In this document: positions 39,731 through 51,302 of the stretch, in pieces
Layout: every line of letters begins with the position of its first letter
Numbering within the stretch: the stretch's first letter is position 1
Source: Budorcas taxicolor
Taxonomy: Eukaryota > Chordata > Mammalia > Artiodactyla > Bovidae
Assembly (NCBI RefSeq): GCF_023091745.1
Contig: NC_068910.1
Location: forward strand, 176,011,170-176,075,169
Direction of reading: 5' to 3'
DNA: 64,000 nt
Position numbers and translations under genes: made by a program
The notes under the pieces: model-generated
What the model was told of the DNA's origin: nothing
The model's input: only the letters and a program-made list of their open reading frames with translations
Databases searched by the model: none

Positions 39731-40324
39731 CTACTGATTTGGGGAGTTCCTCTTTCAGTATCCTATCATTTTGCCTTTTCATACTGTTCATGGGGTTCTC
39801 AAGGCAAGAATACTGAAGTGGTTTGCCATTCCCTTCCCCAGTGGACTACATTCTGTCAGACCTCTCTACCGTAACCCGCTCATCTTGGGTTGCCCCACGG
39901 GCATGGCTTGGTTTCACTGAGTTAGACAAGGCTGTGGTCCTGGTGTGATTAGATTCACTAGTTTTCTGTGAGTATGGTTTCAGTGTGTCTGCCTTCTGAT
40001 GCCCTCTTGCAACACCTACCATCTTACTTGGGTTTCTCTTATCTTGGGCATGGAGTATCTCTTCACAGCTGCTCCAGCAAAGCACAGCCACTGCTCCTTA
40101 CCTTAGATGAGGGGTATCCCCTCACCACCACCCTTCCTGACCTTCAATATGGGATGGCTCCTAGGGAACACTAATTAGATCAGCTTGTTTGGTCCAAGGG
40201 CAAGATGAACTAGATAACTGCGGAGAGGCTAGATCTTTGTCATTGGGGATAGTTATAACAGGACTATCTAAAAATGTGAAAAAGTCCGTTTAGGCTAAAT
40301 TTCTTACCAAAGTCCAGGTCTTTA

Positions 40325-40527
40325 CCTCAGTTGCTCAGTCGTGTCCGACTCTTTGCGACCCCATGGACTATAGCCTACCAGGCTCCTCTGTCCATTGGAT
40401 TTTCCAGGCAGTAGTACTGGAGTGGATTGCCATTTCCTTCTCCAGGGGATCTTCCCAACCCAGGGATCGAACCTGGGTCTCCCACATTGTAGACAGACGC
40501 TTAACCGTCTGAGCCACCAGGGAAGTA
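40325..40527 (-). mobile_element. Bov-tA SINE
   Basis: Reverse Bov-tA: the Bov-A part (GTTGCTCAGTCGTGTCCGAC) is followed by the tRNA-Glu part (CCCAGGGATCGAACCTGGGT, GAGCCACCAGGGAAG). Confidence 0.9.
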
Positions 40528-40544
40528 ATAGAGGATTTACTACT

Positions 40545-40899
40545 ACATTTTAAAATAATTATTAAGTTAGTTTTTGATTGTGCTGAGTCTTCATTGCTGC
40601 GTTTGGGCTTTCTATATTTGCAGAAAGTGTGGGCCACTCTCTAGTTGTGGTGTGAGAGATTCTCATGGCAGTGCTTCCCTTGCCGTGGAGCACAGGCTCT
40701 GGAGCATGTGGGCTTTTCATTCTTGTGGCATGTGGACTCAGTGGTTGTAGCTCCTGGGTTCTAGAGCACAGGCTCAGTGCTTGTGGCACACAGACTTTGT
40801 TGTTCCTTGGCATGTGAGATCTTCCTGGACCAGGGATCGAACCTTTGTCTCCTGCATTGGCAGGTGGATTCTTTACCTCTGAACCACCAGGGAAGCCCA
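40545..40899 (-). mobile_element. CHR-type SINE with 13-bp TSD
   Basis: Reverse SINE from a T-rich tail to GAACCACCAGGGAAGCCC. The exact repeat AGGATTTACTACT is at 40532-40544 and 40900-40912. Confidence 0.93.
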
Positions 40900-41154
40900 A
40901 GGATTTACTACTTCTTGGTCTCCTGCCTTCAAAAATGACAGGGTCCATGAGTACCTTTCCCCTTGGCTTTCTTTTTTTGGTATTTTGGGTATTTAGGTTC
41001 CTTTACTTTTTAAATATATTTCTATGACATGGGTTTAGTTCTTACAGTATTTCTAAAGGATTGGATTTTTATGGTCCTTTTCTATCTATTTTGTCTTAGA
41101 TCCACATTTCCTTTTGGGGGTTTATTTTTTTTCATTTTTCAATCATACTTTCTA

Positions 41155-41310
41155 AAAAATATTCATTTATTTATTTGGCTGCATCAGGTCATAGTCGCAG
41201 TGCACAGGTTTAGTGGCTCTGTGGCATGTGGCATATGGGATCTTAGTTCCCCAGCCAGGGATTGAACCTGCTTTGTGGATTCTTAAGCACTAGACCACTG
41301 GGGAAGTCCT
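41155..41310 (-). mobile_element. CHR-type SINE, short
   Basis: Reverse SINE from ATTCATTTATTTATTTGG to ACTGGGGAAGTCCTC. Confidence 0.8.
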
Positions 41311-41789
41311 CATATTTTTTATATATGAAATGCTGATAGCATTACTAGCTTTATCATAATTAACAATAAACAAAACTTGAGAAAATAGTGAAAGCTAGTC
41401 CCATATATATCATTCAGCACTGGTCATTTTTGGCAGCTAAAAGCATATTCCACTAACATCCAGAGGAGGAAAACAGACATCCGAAGGGCTCCTTACACGT
41501 GGCTTTCTGTTGTGGTGCTAGTGTTTCTGTTAGTTCCATCCATGAGACAGGCAAGGTCTGGCTCTTCTCTAGCACATTGGGTCTGGCTCTTCTCTAGCAC
41601 ATTGGGTCACAGTTACTGTTCAGGGAGGGGTCTGTAGGGCTTTCTGTCATTGTCCCCAGGCTTGGGAGATTCTTAACTCTTCTCTTCCCACTTGCTTCAC
41701 TCCCAGTGCAGTCTAGTTCACAGCCTTTAAGTGCCGGATTCCTACCATCTAGGATGGGAAGTGCCCTCCCTATAGCTGAAGGGAAGAAG
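41311..41789. other. Unassigned intergenic sequence
   Basis: Holds a local 25-bp tandem duplication near 41555-41604 (GTCTGGCTCTTCTCTAGCAC twice). No gene seen. Confidence 0.6.
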
Positions 41790-42130
41790 CATCCTTATCT
41801 GCAAACACAAAGGGATGCCAAGAGGAATCCGAACAAACAGGCTTGCTAAATTTCCCCCAGTAAATGTACTACAATTACCTCACTCCTTTCCTATCATATT
41901 CCTCCACAACTACATACTCTTCCATCAAGCCTACCATAAAGTACTCAGGTCTATTTCTTTGGGTATACTTTCAGTATACTTTATTTCCTTATGAAGTCTC
42001 TTGTGTCACATAAAACTTGTATTAAATAAATTTGTGTGCTTTTCTCTTGTTAATCTTTGTCAGTTTAATTTTCAAACCCAGCCAGAGACCCTCAGAAGGT
42101 CAAGGAAAACTTCCCCCTCCTCACACCACA
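41790..42130 (+). mobile_element. Probable ERV1-class LTR 3' part
   Basis: AAATAAATTTGTGTGCTTTT (a poly(A) signal), TCTTGTTAATCTTTGTCAG, then ACCCAGCCAGAGACC and AAGGTCAAGGAAAACTTCC resemble the R-U5 end of gammaretrovirus-like LTRs. The 5' limit is uncertain. No internal viral genes are present. Confidence 0.5.
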
Positions 42131-42414
42131 AAGAGCCAGAAAAGCCGTCTCTACCCCAGCTAGCGCAGCAGCAGGTGCATCTCCTTGGTCTGTCTGCCAT
42201 CTCTTTTAATGGTGACTGAAGCAATAATAGTTCTGTTGGTGCCCTGAACTTCTGAAATGCTGTTTCTTGGCTTCTTGAAATATGTCCTGTTCCAGGGAAG
42301 AAGGAGGAGAGGAGGTCAAGTGAACCTATGCTTTTGCTGCTTTTTCAAACTCCTTCAGCTTAAAATATTCAGTATACTAAGGTGCCATACACTGGGGTGG
42401 GGGGGTGTGTTTGT

Positions 42415-42628
42415 GTCTGTATGCTCAGTCATGGCTGATTCTTTGTGACCCCATGGACTATAGCCTGCCAGGCTTCTCTGTCCCTGGGATTTCCCAGGCA
42501 AGAATACTGGACTGGGCTGCCATTTCCTTCTCCAGAGGATCTTCCCGACCCAGGGATCAAACCTGTGTTTCTTGCATCTTCTGCATTGGCAGGCAGATTC
42601 TTTACCACTGTAGCACCTGGGAAGCCCA
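42415..42628 (-). mobile_element. Bov-tA SINE
   Basis: Reverse Bov-tA with the Bov-A part first (GCTCAGTCATGGCTGATTC) and the tRNA part after it (CCAGGGATCAAACCTGTG). Overlapping open frames on both strands are SINE-derived. Confidence 0.88.
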
Positions 42629-43138
42629 TATTTTGGGGGTAGCATGTCTTGAACCCTAGCAGTGGTTTGAAACTTTTTTAATGTTACCAAGGTAGCTATT
42701 TCAAGGAAGGCAAACCACAGGAAGAAAGTAATGCAAATTTATGAGAAGACTGAAGAAAATAAAATGCCCAGGATTAAAAATTAAAATGTCAATAGATATC
42801 TAAAAATAAAATAGTAAAAAAACTTAAGACATGAACCATATTTCTATTCCAAAATGGTTCTTGAGCTCACTCATTTACCTTCTTTTCAAATTATGTCAAA
42901 ATATCAAAGAATGGAGAAAAATGGTATAAAAGTTGGAAAACTATATTAATAAGGCCTTTAATTAGCTAGATATTTTGAAGTTTTGCAAACTAGGATGAAA
43001 AGAGTTTGACTGAGATAATGATGATTCTAGGGTTCATTATTCCTCGGGAAAGAAGGTGAGTTCCCTCTAGGAAGTAAGTCCCTGCACCAGTTTGGGATCT
43101 CTGAGTGATGTGAATTCCTTTTGCTCAGGTCTTGAGGT
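42629..43138. other. Unassigned intergenic sequence
   Basis: AT-rich. No supported feature. Confidence 0.5.
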
Positions 43139-43331
43139 GGGCTTCCCTCGTGGCTCAGCTGGTAAAGAATCCACATGCAATGTGGGAAACCTGGGTTAGA
43201 TCCCTGAGTTGGGAAGATTCCCCTGGAGAAGGAAATGGCTACCCACTCCAGTATTCTAGCCTGGAGAATTCCATGGACTGTATAGTCCATGGGGTTGCAA
43301 AGAGTCAGACACGACTGAGCGACTTTCACTG
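43139..43331 (+). mobile_element. Bov-tA SINE
   Basis: Sense Bov-tA from GGGCTTCCCTCGTGGCTCAG to AGACACGACTGAGCGACTTT, with tRNA-Glu and Bov-A parts in order. Confidence 0.92.
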
Positions 43332-43739
43332 AGGAAGTTCCTCATGATCTGGAAGCCTAAGGCCACATGTCAGTTCATCCAGTTTAATGTATAACATAGA
43401 GGGAAAATAGGATGTCAATAGTTTCTAGAATATGTTCCAACCTGCTGGACAGGGATAACAGTGCCTCCCAGTCTTGGCAGCGTGCACATTTCTTAGTCAA
43501 TCTGGGTGCCCAGTTCTGCTCTCTGGAAGATTACCTTTACCTTTCATAGCCTCTTCACAAGGGGGAAGATCTACCCTTTGAGAGCTGGGCAGCTTCAGAA
43601 GCTCCTTTCTATTGCTGTGGGTTCATGGTCAAAGGGTTGAGCAATCACATGCATTTTTTTTTTCTTCCACAGGTTTAAATCTTTATAGTTTTGAGATCTA
43701 TCAATGTACTGAAAACTACTGCTTTTCCTTATTTTCATT
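43332..43739. other. Unassigned intergenic sequence
   Basis: No supported feature. Confidence 0.5.
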
Positions 43740-43876
43740 TAAAAGAAAATTACTTATTTGGCTGCTCTGGGTCTTAGTTGCAACCTGCGGGATCTAGTTC
43801 CCTGACCAAGGGTTGAACCTGGTCTCCCTGCGTTGGGAGTGCAGAGTCTTGACCACTGGGAAGCTAGGGAAGTCCC
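43740..43876 (-). mobile_element. CHR-type SINE, short
   Basis: Reverse SINE with GGCTGCTCTGGGTCTTAGTT and a decayed head complement. Flanks TTTTCATTTAAAAG and TTTTCACTTTTAAAG resemble a target-site duplication. Confidence 0.8.
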
Positions 43877-43970
43877 TTCTTTTCACTTTTAAAGAACATT
43901 GTGGAACCACGTTTTTCAGCTGCAGGTCATGAACTCTAATTAGTGAGATGGACATCAATTTAATGTGTTG

Positions 43971-44251
43971 CTGCTGCTGCTGCTGCTACTAAGTCGCTTC
44001 AGTTGTGTCCGACTCTGTGCAACCCCATAGACGGCAGCCCACCAGGCTCCCCCGTCCCTGGGATTCTCCAGGCAAGAACATTGGAGTGGGTTGCCATTTC
44101 CTTCTCCAGTGCATGAAAATGAAAAGTGAAAGTGAAGTCGCTCAGTCGTGTCTGCCTCTTTGCGACCCCGTGAACTGCAGCCCACCAGGCTTCTCCATCC
44201 ATGGGGTTTTCCAGGCAGGAGTACTGGAGTGGGGTGCCATCGCCTTCTCTG
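43971..44251 (-). mobile_element. Bov-A2 SINE with 10-bp TSD
   Basis: Two Bov-A units in reverse behind a (GCT)n tail. TAATGTGTTG is at 43961-43970 and 44252-44261. Confidence 0.93.
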
Positions 44252-44261
44252 TAATGTGTTG

Positions 44262-44651
44262 TTACTAGCTATTAAAAAAAAGATAAAGAAAAAAAACCAG
44301 AACAGAATATATAAGTGCATGGCACATGGCAAAAATAAGTGGTTTTTTTTTTGAAAAAAATTTTTTTTTACAAATATGTTTGAATGTGTGTACTGGCTTG
44401 GAATGCAAAAATATATGGATTACTAAAAGCCACAAGAGAAGCTCTCGTTCTCCAACAAGCTCTTCTGAAGAATCCTAATCTGTAGATTTATATAACTAAG
44501 TTAGGACTACAACTAATTCAGGCAGAAGTGAGATTTTTAGAAACAGAGGTACTGGGATCATTACTTCTGTTTTCTGTTCTGTTTTGTTATTAAAATAGCT
44601 TGTAGAGACTTTGTCAATGAAATTAAGTAATTAGCGCCCTCTTCTGTTCTT
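44262..44651. other. Unassigned spacer between SINEs
   Basis: A-rich at its start (44270-44370). No gene. Confidence 0.5.
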
Positions 44652-44661
44652 CAACACCACT

Positions 44662-44935
44662 GCTGCTGCTGCTAAGTCACTTCAGTCATGTCCGACTCTG
44701 TGTGACCCAATAGACGGCAGCCCACCAGGCTCCCCTGTCCCCGGGATTCTCCAGGCAAGAACACTCAAGTGGGTTGCCATTTCCTTCTCCAATGCATGAA
44801 AGTGAAAAGTGAAAGGGAAGTTGCTCAGTTGTGTCCAACTCTTTGCAACCCCATGTACTGCAGCCTGCCAGGCTCCTCTGTCCATGGGATTTTCCAGGCA
44901 AGAGTACTGGAGTGAGGTGCCATCGCCTTCTCCGA
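44662..44935 (-). mobile_element. Bov-A2 SINE with 10-bp TSD
   Basis: Two Bov-A units in reverse. CAACACCACT is at 44652-44661 and 44936-44945. Confidence 0.93.
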
Positions 44936-44961
44936 CAACACCACTACACATATCTATTTCA

Positions 44962-45171
44962 AAGAATCCCTGGTGGCTCAGATGGTAAAGAATCTGCCTG
45001 TGATGTGGGAGACTCAGGTTTGATCCCTGGGTAGGGAAGATCTCCTGGAGAAGGGAATGGCTACTCACTCCAGCATTTTTGCCTGGAAAATTTCACGGAC
45101 AGGGGAGCCTGGTGGGTTATGGTCCATGGGATCACAAAAAGTTGGACACGACTGGACGACTAACACTTTTG
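44962..45171 (+). mobile_element. Bov-tA SINE
   Basis: Sense Bov-tA from AGAATCCCTGGTGGCTCAG to TGGACACGACTGGACGACT. Flanks CACATATCTATTT and CACATACTTATTT are a likely imperfect target-site duplication. Confidence 0.9.
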
Positions 45172-45267
45172 CACATACTTATTTTAGCACTTGACACATT
45201 GTATTAATATGTAGGCGATCTACTGGGTCTTCTTTCACGTCTGAGGTATAGGGCATCCTGTTACTCT

Positions 45268-45535
45268 GCTACTACTGAGTCACTTCAATCGTGTCTGACT
45301 CTGTACGACCCCATAGACGGCAGCCCACCAGGCTCCCCCATCTCTGGGATTCTCCAGGCAAGAACACCAGAGTGTGTTGCCATTTCCTCCTGCAAGGCAT
45401 GAAAGTGAAAAGTCAAAGTGAAGTCGCTCAGTCGTGTCTGACTCTTAGCGACCCCATGGACTGCAGCCCACCAGGCTCCTCCATCCATGGGATTTTCCAG
45501 GCAAGAGTACTGGAGTGGGGTGCCATTGCCTTCTC
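45268..45535 (-). mobile_element. Bov-A2 SINE with 14-bp TSD
   Basis: Two Bov-A units in reverse. The exact repeat CATCCTGTTACTCT is at 45254-45267 and 45536-45549. Confidence 0.94.
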
Positions 45536-45549
45536 CATCCTGTTACTCT

Positions 45550-46980
45550 AACCATCCCTTATACATTTGGATCATTTCTGCTCCTTCCACTGCATTTAGC
45601 TTAGTTGCTTGCTAGTTGGGAACTCTATAAATATTCATTTAAAATAAAGGAATCAAATAAGGAATGAAGTGGACCATTACAGCATTGCCTTCTCATTTTG
45701 ACCAAAATTTTATTTTTCCAGTCTAATTTCCCCTTGTACCTCTCATGATCTTACACCAAGAAAATTGATTTGCCTTAAATAGTCTGAAGGAACATTTTTT
45801 AAGCTAGTCAAATTTGAACATGATATTTTGAACAGCTCAAGCCCCCAAGTATATATTTAGTTTAAATGTGCAAGTAAATGAAACAAAAACTAACATATGG
45901 TTTTTAAAACGCAGTTTTTCCTTTCACTGTGTTTGTGTGGGAAAACCTAACCATTTGTTGTCTGGTTTAAAAAAAACAACTGTTACTAATAGAGATTGCA
46001 TGCTTCATTAGGATTCCAAATAGTCCTGGAAATAGAATTTTCCTCATGGTATAAATTGCCTTCCCAGCCCCCAGCTTTCAAAGTTTTGGAATTTGTATTG
46101 TCTTACCAGTTTCTTCATTTTTCACTCTGCAATATGATTTGCCCATGTGCCTAAACTTTTGTTCAATGACTATAAAAATAATTCCTGTATTAGATGACTG
46201 GTCTGCAATTAGATTTTGATTATATTATGGAATTCTGCAGGAATTTGTACTAGTATGGGAGGGGGAAATCCCAGTATATTCCCTAAGGGAAATACGTAAT
46301 GTCAAAGTTTCAATATTATTTCTTAGGCTGTAGGAAGTACTTCAGTTATATGTCTGTCCTGCCCATCAGGCTCTGGCCACCTTGAAAGCTGTAGATATTG
46401 GCTCTGTGGGAGGTCTTTCTGGAAACAAAACACGTAGAAGCTGAGTTGTGAAGCTTTTAGGAGGAAGGAGAGGGGACTCTGTCCTTCTCTGACACTATTG
46501 TTTCCTCCAAAATACTTCATTCTGCTCCCCAATTCCCAATAACAACACAAGTTGGGAAGAAACAGAAGATGGGGAAAGTTCACATTAATTAGCATGCTTT
46601 CTTCTTTTACAAAGTATTCATTCTATGCTGGGAACTGAAACTTGAGATGTGTAACTGGTTATAAGAAAATCTTAGTTGAATTGAAGGACTTAGGCAGGCA
46701 TAACTCAGTTACTTTACCTTCATCCAGCATTCACAGGATAAATCTCTTTCCCGAGGTATTAAAATAGGGAACCTGGAGTTTAGAATTCAGATATCTAGTC
46801 CAGACTCATTCTGGATCTTGACAATTTAACCTATACTTTTTCCTTATTTGTAAGGTGAAAATTGCATTTGCTTGTAATATTTTTGACATTTCCATATAAA
46901 AGAGGAAACAATTATATAGGCTTGTTATAGAAAAAGCATATGAATAGCCTATTTAAAAATGTTATTTATTGTCTATTGGT
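45550..46980. other. Unassigned intergenic sequence
   Basis: AT-rich, no recognised repeat and no supported gene. A 90-codon minus frame at 46323-46595 has no family signature. Confidence 0.5.
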
Positions 46981-46989
46981 AAGGAGTTT

Positions 46990-47193
46990 GGGGGCTTCCC
47001 TCATGGTTCAGACAGTAAAGAATCTGCCTGCAATGCAGGAGATCTGGGGAAGATCCCCTGGAGAAGGGAATGGCAACCCATTCTAGTATTCTTGCCTGGA
47101 GAATTCCATTGACAGAGGAGCTTGGCAGGTTACAGTCCATGGGGTTGCAAAGACTCGGACATAACTGAGCGACTGAACAATAAGAAGAAGAAG
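46990..47193 (+). mobile_element. Bov-tA SINE with 9-bp TSD
   Basis: Sense Bov-tA followed by a short (AAG)n tail. AAGGAGTTT is at 46981-46989 and 47194-47202. This is the last ruminant SINE before the repeat-poor region. Confidence 0.9.
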
Positions 47194-47285
47194 AAGGAGT
47201 TTACCCTTAAAACATTTTTTTCTTTTGTAGGCAAAATTTGTTTCAGTGTGTAGTTTCTTAGTATTTAAAAGCTTGAAATGGGTTG

Positions 47286-47440
47286 CCAATAATAACAGTA
47301 AACATAACGGACATTTTTGAGAGCTAATTTTGTACTAGACACTTTGCTAAGAGCTTCACATGTATTGGTCTTCTGTTTAGTTATTTTGGAGGCATGCATT
47401 TCTTTCATTAACTGACATTGTAGAACTGCAGAAATGTGTT
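47286..47440 (-). mobile_element. MIR SINE fragment
   Basis: TACTAGACACTTTGCTAAGA followed by CTTCACATGTATT fits the reverse MIR core. Confidence 0.6.
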
Positions 47441-50400
47441 TATTATCAATGTAAGTATTCCAGTGAATTTTCCACATTCCTGAGTAGATAAAAGATTACC
47501 AAAATAGTAATAATTGTTGAACCTGGATAATACAATACCTAGAGTGTCCTTATACTAATCTACTTTTGGGTACGTATAAAATTTTCCATAGTAAAAAGTG
47601 AAAAACAAACTGAAATGCATAATACAATCCCATCATCCAGGATCATCCATCCTGCTTATGTTCCTTTCTTTCCATCTCCTGCTCCACATGACAGTTGGCC
47701 ACATATGTGGATACATGTCTCTCAAGCTGGGGAGGAAAAAACCAGTGAGACTTACCCTGGTCTGCCCACTCCCCCCTACCCCATCCTTCCTGATGGACTT
47801 AGCAAGTTTCTCTTCTCATTTTTCTCCCTCTCATATGGGTATGAATCTGTACAAAACATGCTGTCTTTCTTTGGTGGCACATTCAGGAGAGGGTACTTAG
47901 GGGACACCTGCTCTTTTCATCTGCCAGATTCTCCTCCTACCCTTATTTGGGAAGAGCAACCCCTTTCCTATGGTGAGCAAATCCTCCCCCAAGTTCTGGT
48001 GGGGCTGTTCCTCATAATATTCCACCCAGCCCTGGGGAGGCATGGGTATCTAGTCAGGAGTGGGACACATATATACTGTTGATGACCAAAATAATTGATC
48101 TATATAGATGGACACATGACATGAAGCAGGTCAGTTAGAATACTTTCAATCTTCTTTCTAGATGGTAAAAGCAGGAAGTACTCCCTTCCCACCCCCACGC
48201 ACCCCCACTCCCCCCCAGCCCTCCAGGGTGTTAGCTGAGATGGCTGAAGCCTGGAGCTGTCTCTAGCCATGCTCCATCCCCACCAGCCTATAGAGGACGC
48301 TCACGTGTAGTAGGAGAGAATACAATCAAAACTGGAAAAAAGCAGAGAAAGAGTAGGAACAAAAGTGAAAATGAGCATAATGATGACTGAACTCCAGGAT
48401 CTAGTCATTACTGCAGCCCTTATCCTTTCTCCTGTCTTAAGTTAGGAGTCAGCACATTGCCTTTTGCCCTCAAGCTAATTTGAGTTGGGATTTTTATCTA
48501 AAAGTCTTCATCATTACAGGGAGCAAATCTGTGACAGCTACTGCTCTGTATTTCAGGAGGACTATCTATATTCCAGCTAAGACTTCAGCAACGCCTGGTA
48601 CATGGCAAGTGCTTCAGACATAAGTGTTGAAAGATCAGTAGGTCCTCCTTGATAATTGTTAAGCTCCTCGGTCATCCTCTTGATTTCTTGGTGCATGTAT
48701 TAAAACAGAGAGAATATTCATCTCCTTCACTCTCTTGTTTCATGCTGGTAACTTAAAGATTTGATTTGAGTCTCTCAAACACAGCTATTTTTGCAACTGA
48801 AAACATGATTTTTTTGCACAGCTAGAGAAAGCTATTTCCAACACAGATTTCTAGTTCAGTTTTCTAAGAACTCGGTAAGATTTGCAGCACAGCGGGCCCA
48901 CCGCAAGGCACATCAATCATCTCCCGTTTATCGGGTACCTTTTACAGGATTTTCTGTGATCCTGGTGTCAGTGCGCACTGTGTATCAAGGCAGAGGTGAT
49001 ATGGAGGAGTCTGGCAGCTATTTAGAAGGGAGGCCAGGCAGTGCCGTGCCAGTATAATTAATGAGAGTCATCGCTCTGAAAGCCAGAGGAGAGTGGGGGT
49101 TGGGAAGGATGTCTTTCACCAGTCAATGGCATTTAAGAAAAATCGGTGCTTTCATAGCCCTTTTACTGCTGTGAGGAGGTTAAGTCAAAGGACTGCTGTA
49201 AAGGGCTTTCTGTAACTCCCTGCGAGGATGGAGGTCCCTGTGTATGGGGAAGCAGGGAGAATTCAACCCCAGATTTTTCAGCAAGGCTGATTTCAACCTT
49301 GAATTGAGCTCCCAGCAGGAGTTCCTTATGCTTGGAAATCCTTACTAAAAGATTATAGCTTACGTGACCAAGAGACCAGTCAAAAAATGTACTTTACTAC
49401 CATTTAGGACTTATGTTTTACCTGCCCAAAGAAGTGTTAACCTAGGTCCCATTTTCTCCAATTCCCTTGTAACCAGTGAAGGAAGAATGGGGTGTTATTC
49501 GGTTTGTTTTCCTATGGACTGTTCAGTAACCATGGAAGGGTTTGTGTAACCTAGAGAGGCTGTTTACTACCCACTGTCTAATCCCTTTGTTATTGTTCTC
49601 CTTGATTTTCACAAGCAGGGAAAAATAGTTCTATCCTGCTTCTAAAAAACTTAGTGTAACCACCACATTTTCTTGGTTTTAGTTAGTAATTTTTCTCTGA
49701 TTAATGGTGAAAGACAGACTCAGAGGGAAAAGCTACATTAAAAGATTTATGGATATATACACTTAAGACCATGATGAAGTATGATTCACACCAACTTCAG
49801 AATGATTACCTTTGAGGAGAAAGGCCATGAGATGGGGTTTTAGCTGTATCTGGAATGCTTTATTTAAAAAATGAAGGGATGAAGGAATGAGAGTATGATT
49901 TGGGTTGTTTGCCTTGTTTTGGGTAGGTTTGAAATATTGTATGATTTAAAAAAAATGTAGTGTTCTCAAAATTATGGTAATTGATTAAAACTATCAAAAT
50001 AAAAGATGCATAGCAAACAAGTGCCCTTGTTATGAACATTTTTATGCATTTATTTCACCATTTGTCTTTTTCCTATCTGAAAAATTGCAGATGCAAACAC
50101 AGTAGGTTGGGGAGACATGGATAACTTCTAGGGTTGTGTGAGGGGTTGTCTTGAATATCTTTCTCCCGGTTTCTTTTTCTTGGGGGAGGATGCTGCCTAA
50201 TCACCAGGGAGATAAACAGTCAAACAACTCTCCAAAAAGTAACCTGGAGGGGGAGGATCTGGTTAATTTCTCCTAAGCTGGGAATTTGCAGCTGGGCCAG
50301 AAAATTTGGGACAGTGTCTTTCTATGGAGCCAAAGGACCTTCTACATCTTTTCCCAAACTGATTTCTTCTTGTTACTCCCGGCAGGAAAAAAAATCCAAG

Positions 50401-50760
50401 TAACTATTCAGGTGGCTTTTTCCTTTTTTCTGAGAGTCCAGGATCGCCTTCTGGGATAAAGTTTCTTCTTGCCCATGGTGCTTTGCTGTGACATTGTAAT
50501 TGCCTCTGTTGAATTGAATAATACAAATGGGTTGTTTCTATGGTATCGGCTAAGTGGGATGAAAAGGTGAAACCCTAGATCTTGCGCTGGGAGGTCACGG
50601 TGCTACCACCCCCCCCAACACTAACTGTCCGTCAAAGCTGACCGGCAGCCAGACTCCCTGTTCTCCGAGCTCTGGTGCTCATTTGTAACTTCCTGAGCAA
50701 ATTCACGCTTGACAAAGAAAATGACTTTAGTTTATGTTGTCACTAAGCCCAGAAAATCCC
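47441..50760. other. Repeat-poor single-copy sequence
   Basis: No BovB, Bov SINE or L1 is recognised. A strongly C-rich tract is at 48183-48221. Blocks such as 48880-49090 are of balanced composition and could be conserved non-coding sequence. Open frames show no family or splice support. Confidence 0.5.
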
Positions 50761-50779
50761 TGCCAACCCCCAGCTGCCA

Positions 50780-51000
50780 GCTTTCCTAGGACCTTCTTAT
50801 TGGTGGAGAATTTTAAACTGAAGGTGAGTGAGGAGCCGCGTCTCCCAGTCCCTCCCAGCCAGGCTTTGAACTAACAATAGGGCAGGTTGAATGAAGGCTG
50901 ATAAATGCAAATCCCGGAATGCCGACGCCGGATCACCACGCGACCGCCTCGGTGCGCGCTCCAGCAGCCGCAGCGACCTAGTCACTCGGGATGCTCAGTA
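50780..51000 (+). promoter_or_regulatory. Candidate promoter/first-exon segment with CpG cluster
   Basis: An inverted CCAAT box (ATTGG near 50799), a strong donor-like AAG/GTGAGT at 50821-50829, a POU octamer ATGCAAAT at 50905-50912 and a local CpG cluster (GCCGACGCCGGATCACCACG) occur within 220 bp. It could be an alternative first exon of a downstream + strand gene. This is inference only. Confidence 0.3.
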
Positions 51001-51269
51001 GATTGCATCGTTTTAGCACCACTGGAGTGCCTACTGCTTCCCGCCGCAGGCCTGTGCTCTCGTTCACCGCTTGTGGGCCGCTCGAGTTCCCCTGCCACTA
51101 AATTGATCTGATTGAATAACTGGCATGTTAACTCAGGAGAAGCACCTGGGAGAGGGGGCGGGGAAATAAAAGTGGGCTCAACTACCCTCTCTTGCTCAGT
51201 TTTAGCTCCATTTTGCTCAAAACAGGTTTTCTTGGTTGTAACAGCATAAGAGATGCTGTTTTCTTAGAA

Positions 51270-51302
51270 TGGTAAAACAGCAACAACAACAACAACAACA
51301 AA
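51270..51302. repeat. (CAA)n microsatellite
   Basis: About eight CAA/ACA units after AAACAGCAACAACAAC, just before the second CpG island. Confidence 0.85.

Larger units (their letters stand above)
36774..40172 (-). mobile_element. Near-full-length BovB LINE (about 3.4 kb)
   Basis: The most complete BovB in the window. The 3' tail is at 36774, then C-terminal block, RT and endonuclease follow, and a 5' leader region reaches about 40.17 kb. The coding region is broken by only a few lesions: a stop at 38987-38989, a 2-bp loss near 37753 (CTCGAGG where other copies have CTCAAGAGG) and a 1-bp loss near 37214. The exact 5' end and target-site duplication were not found. Confidence 0.92.
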
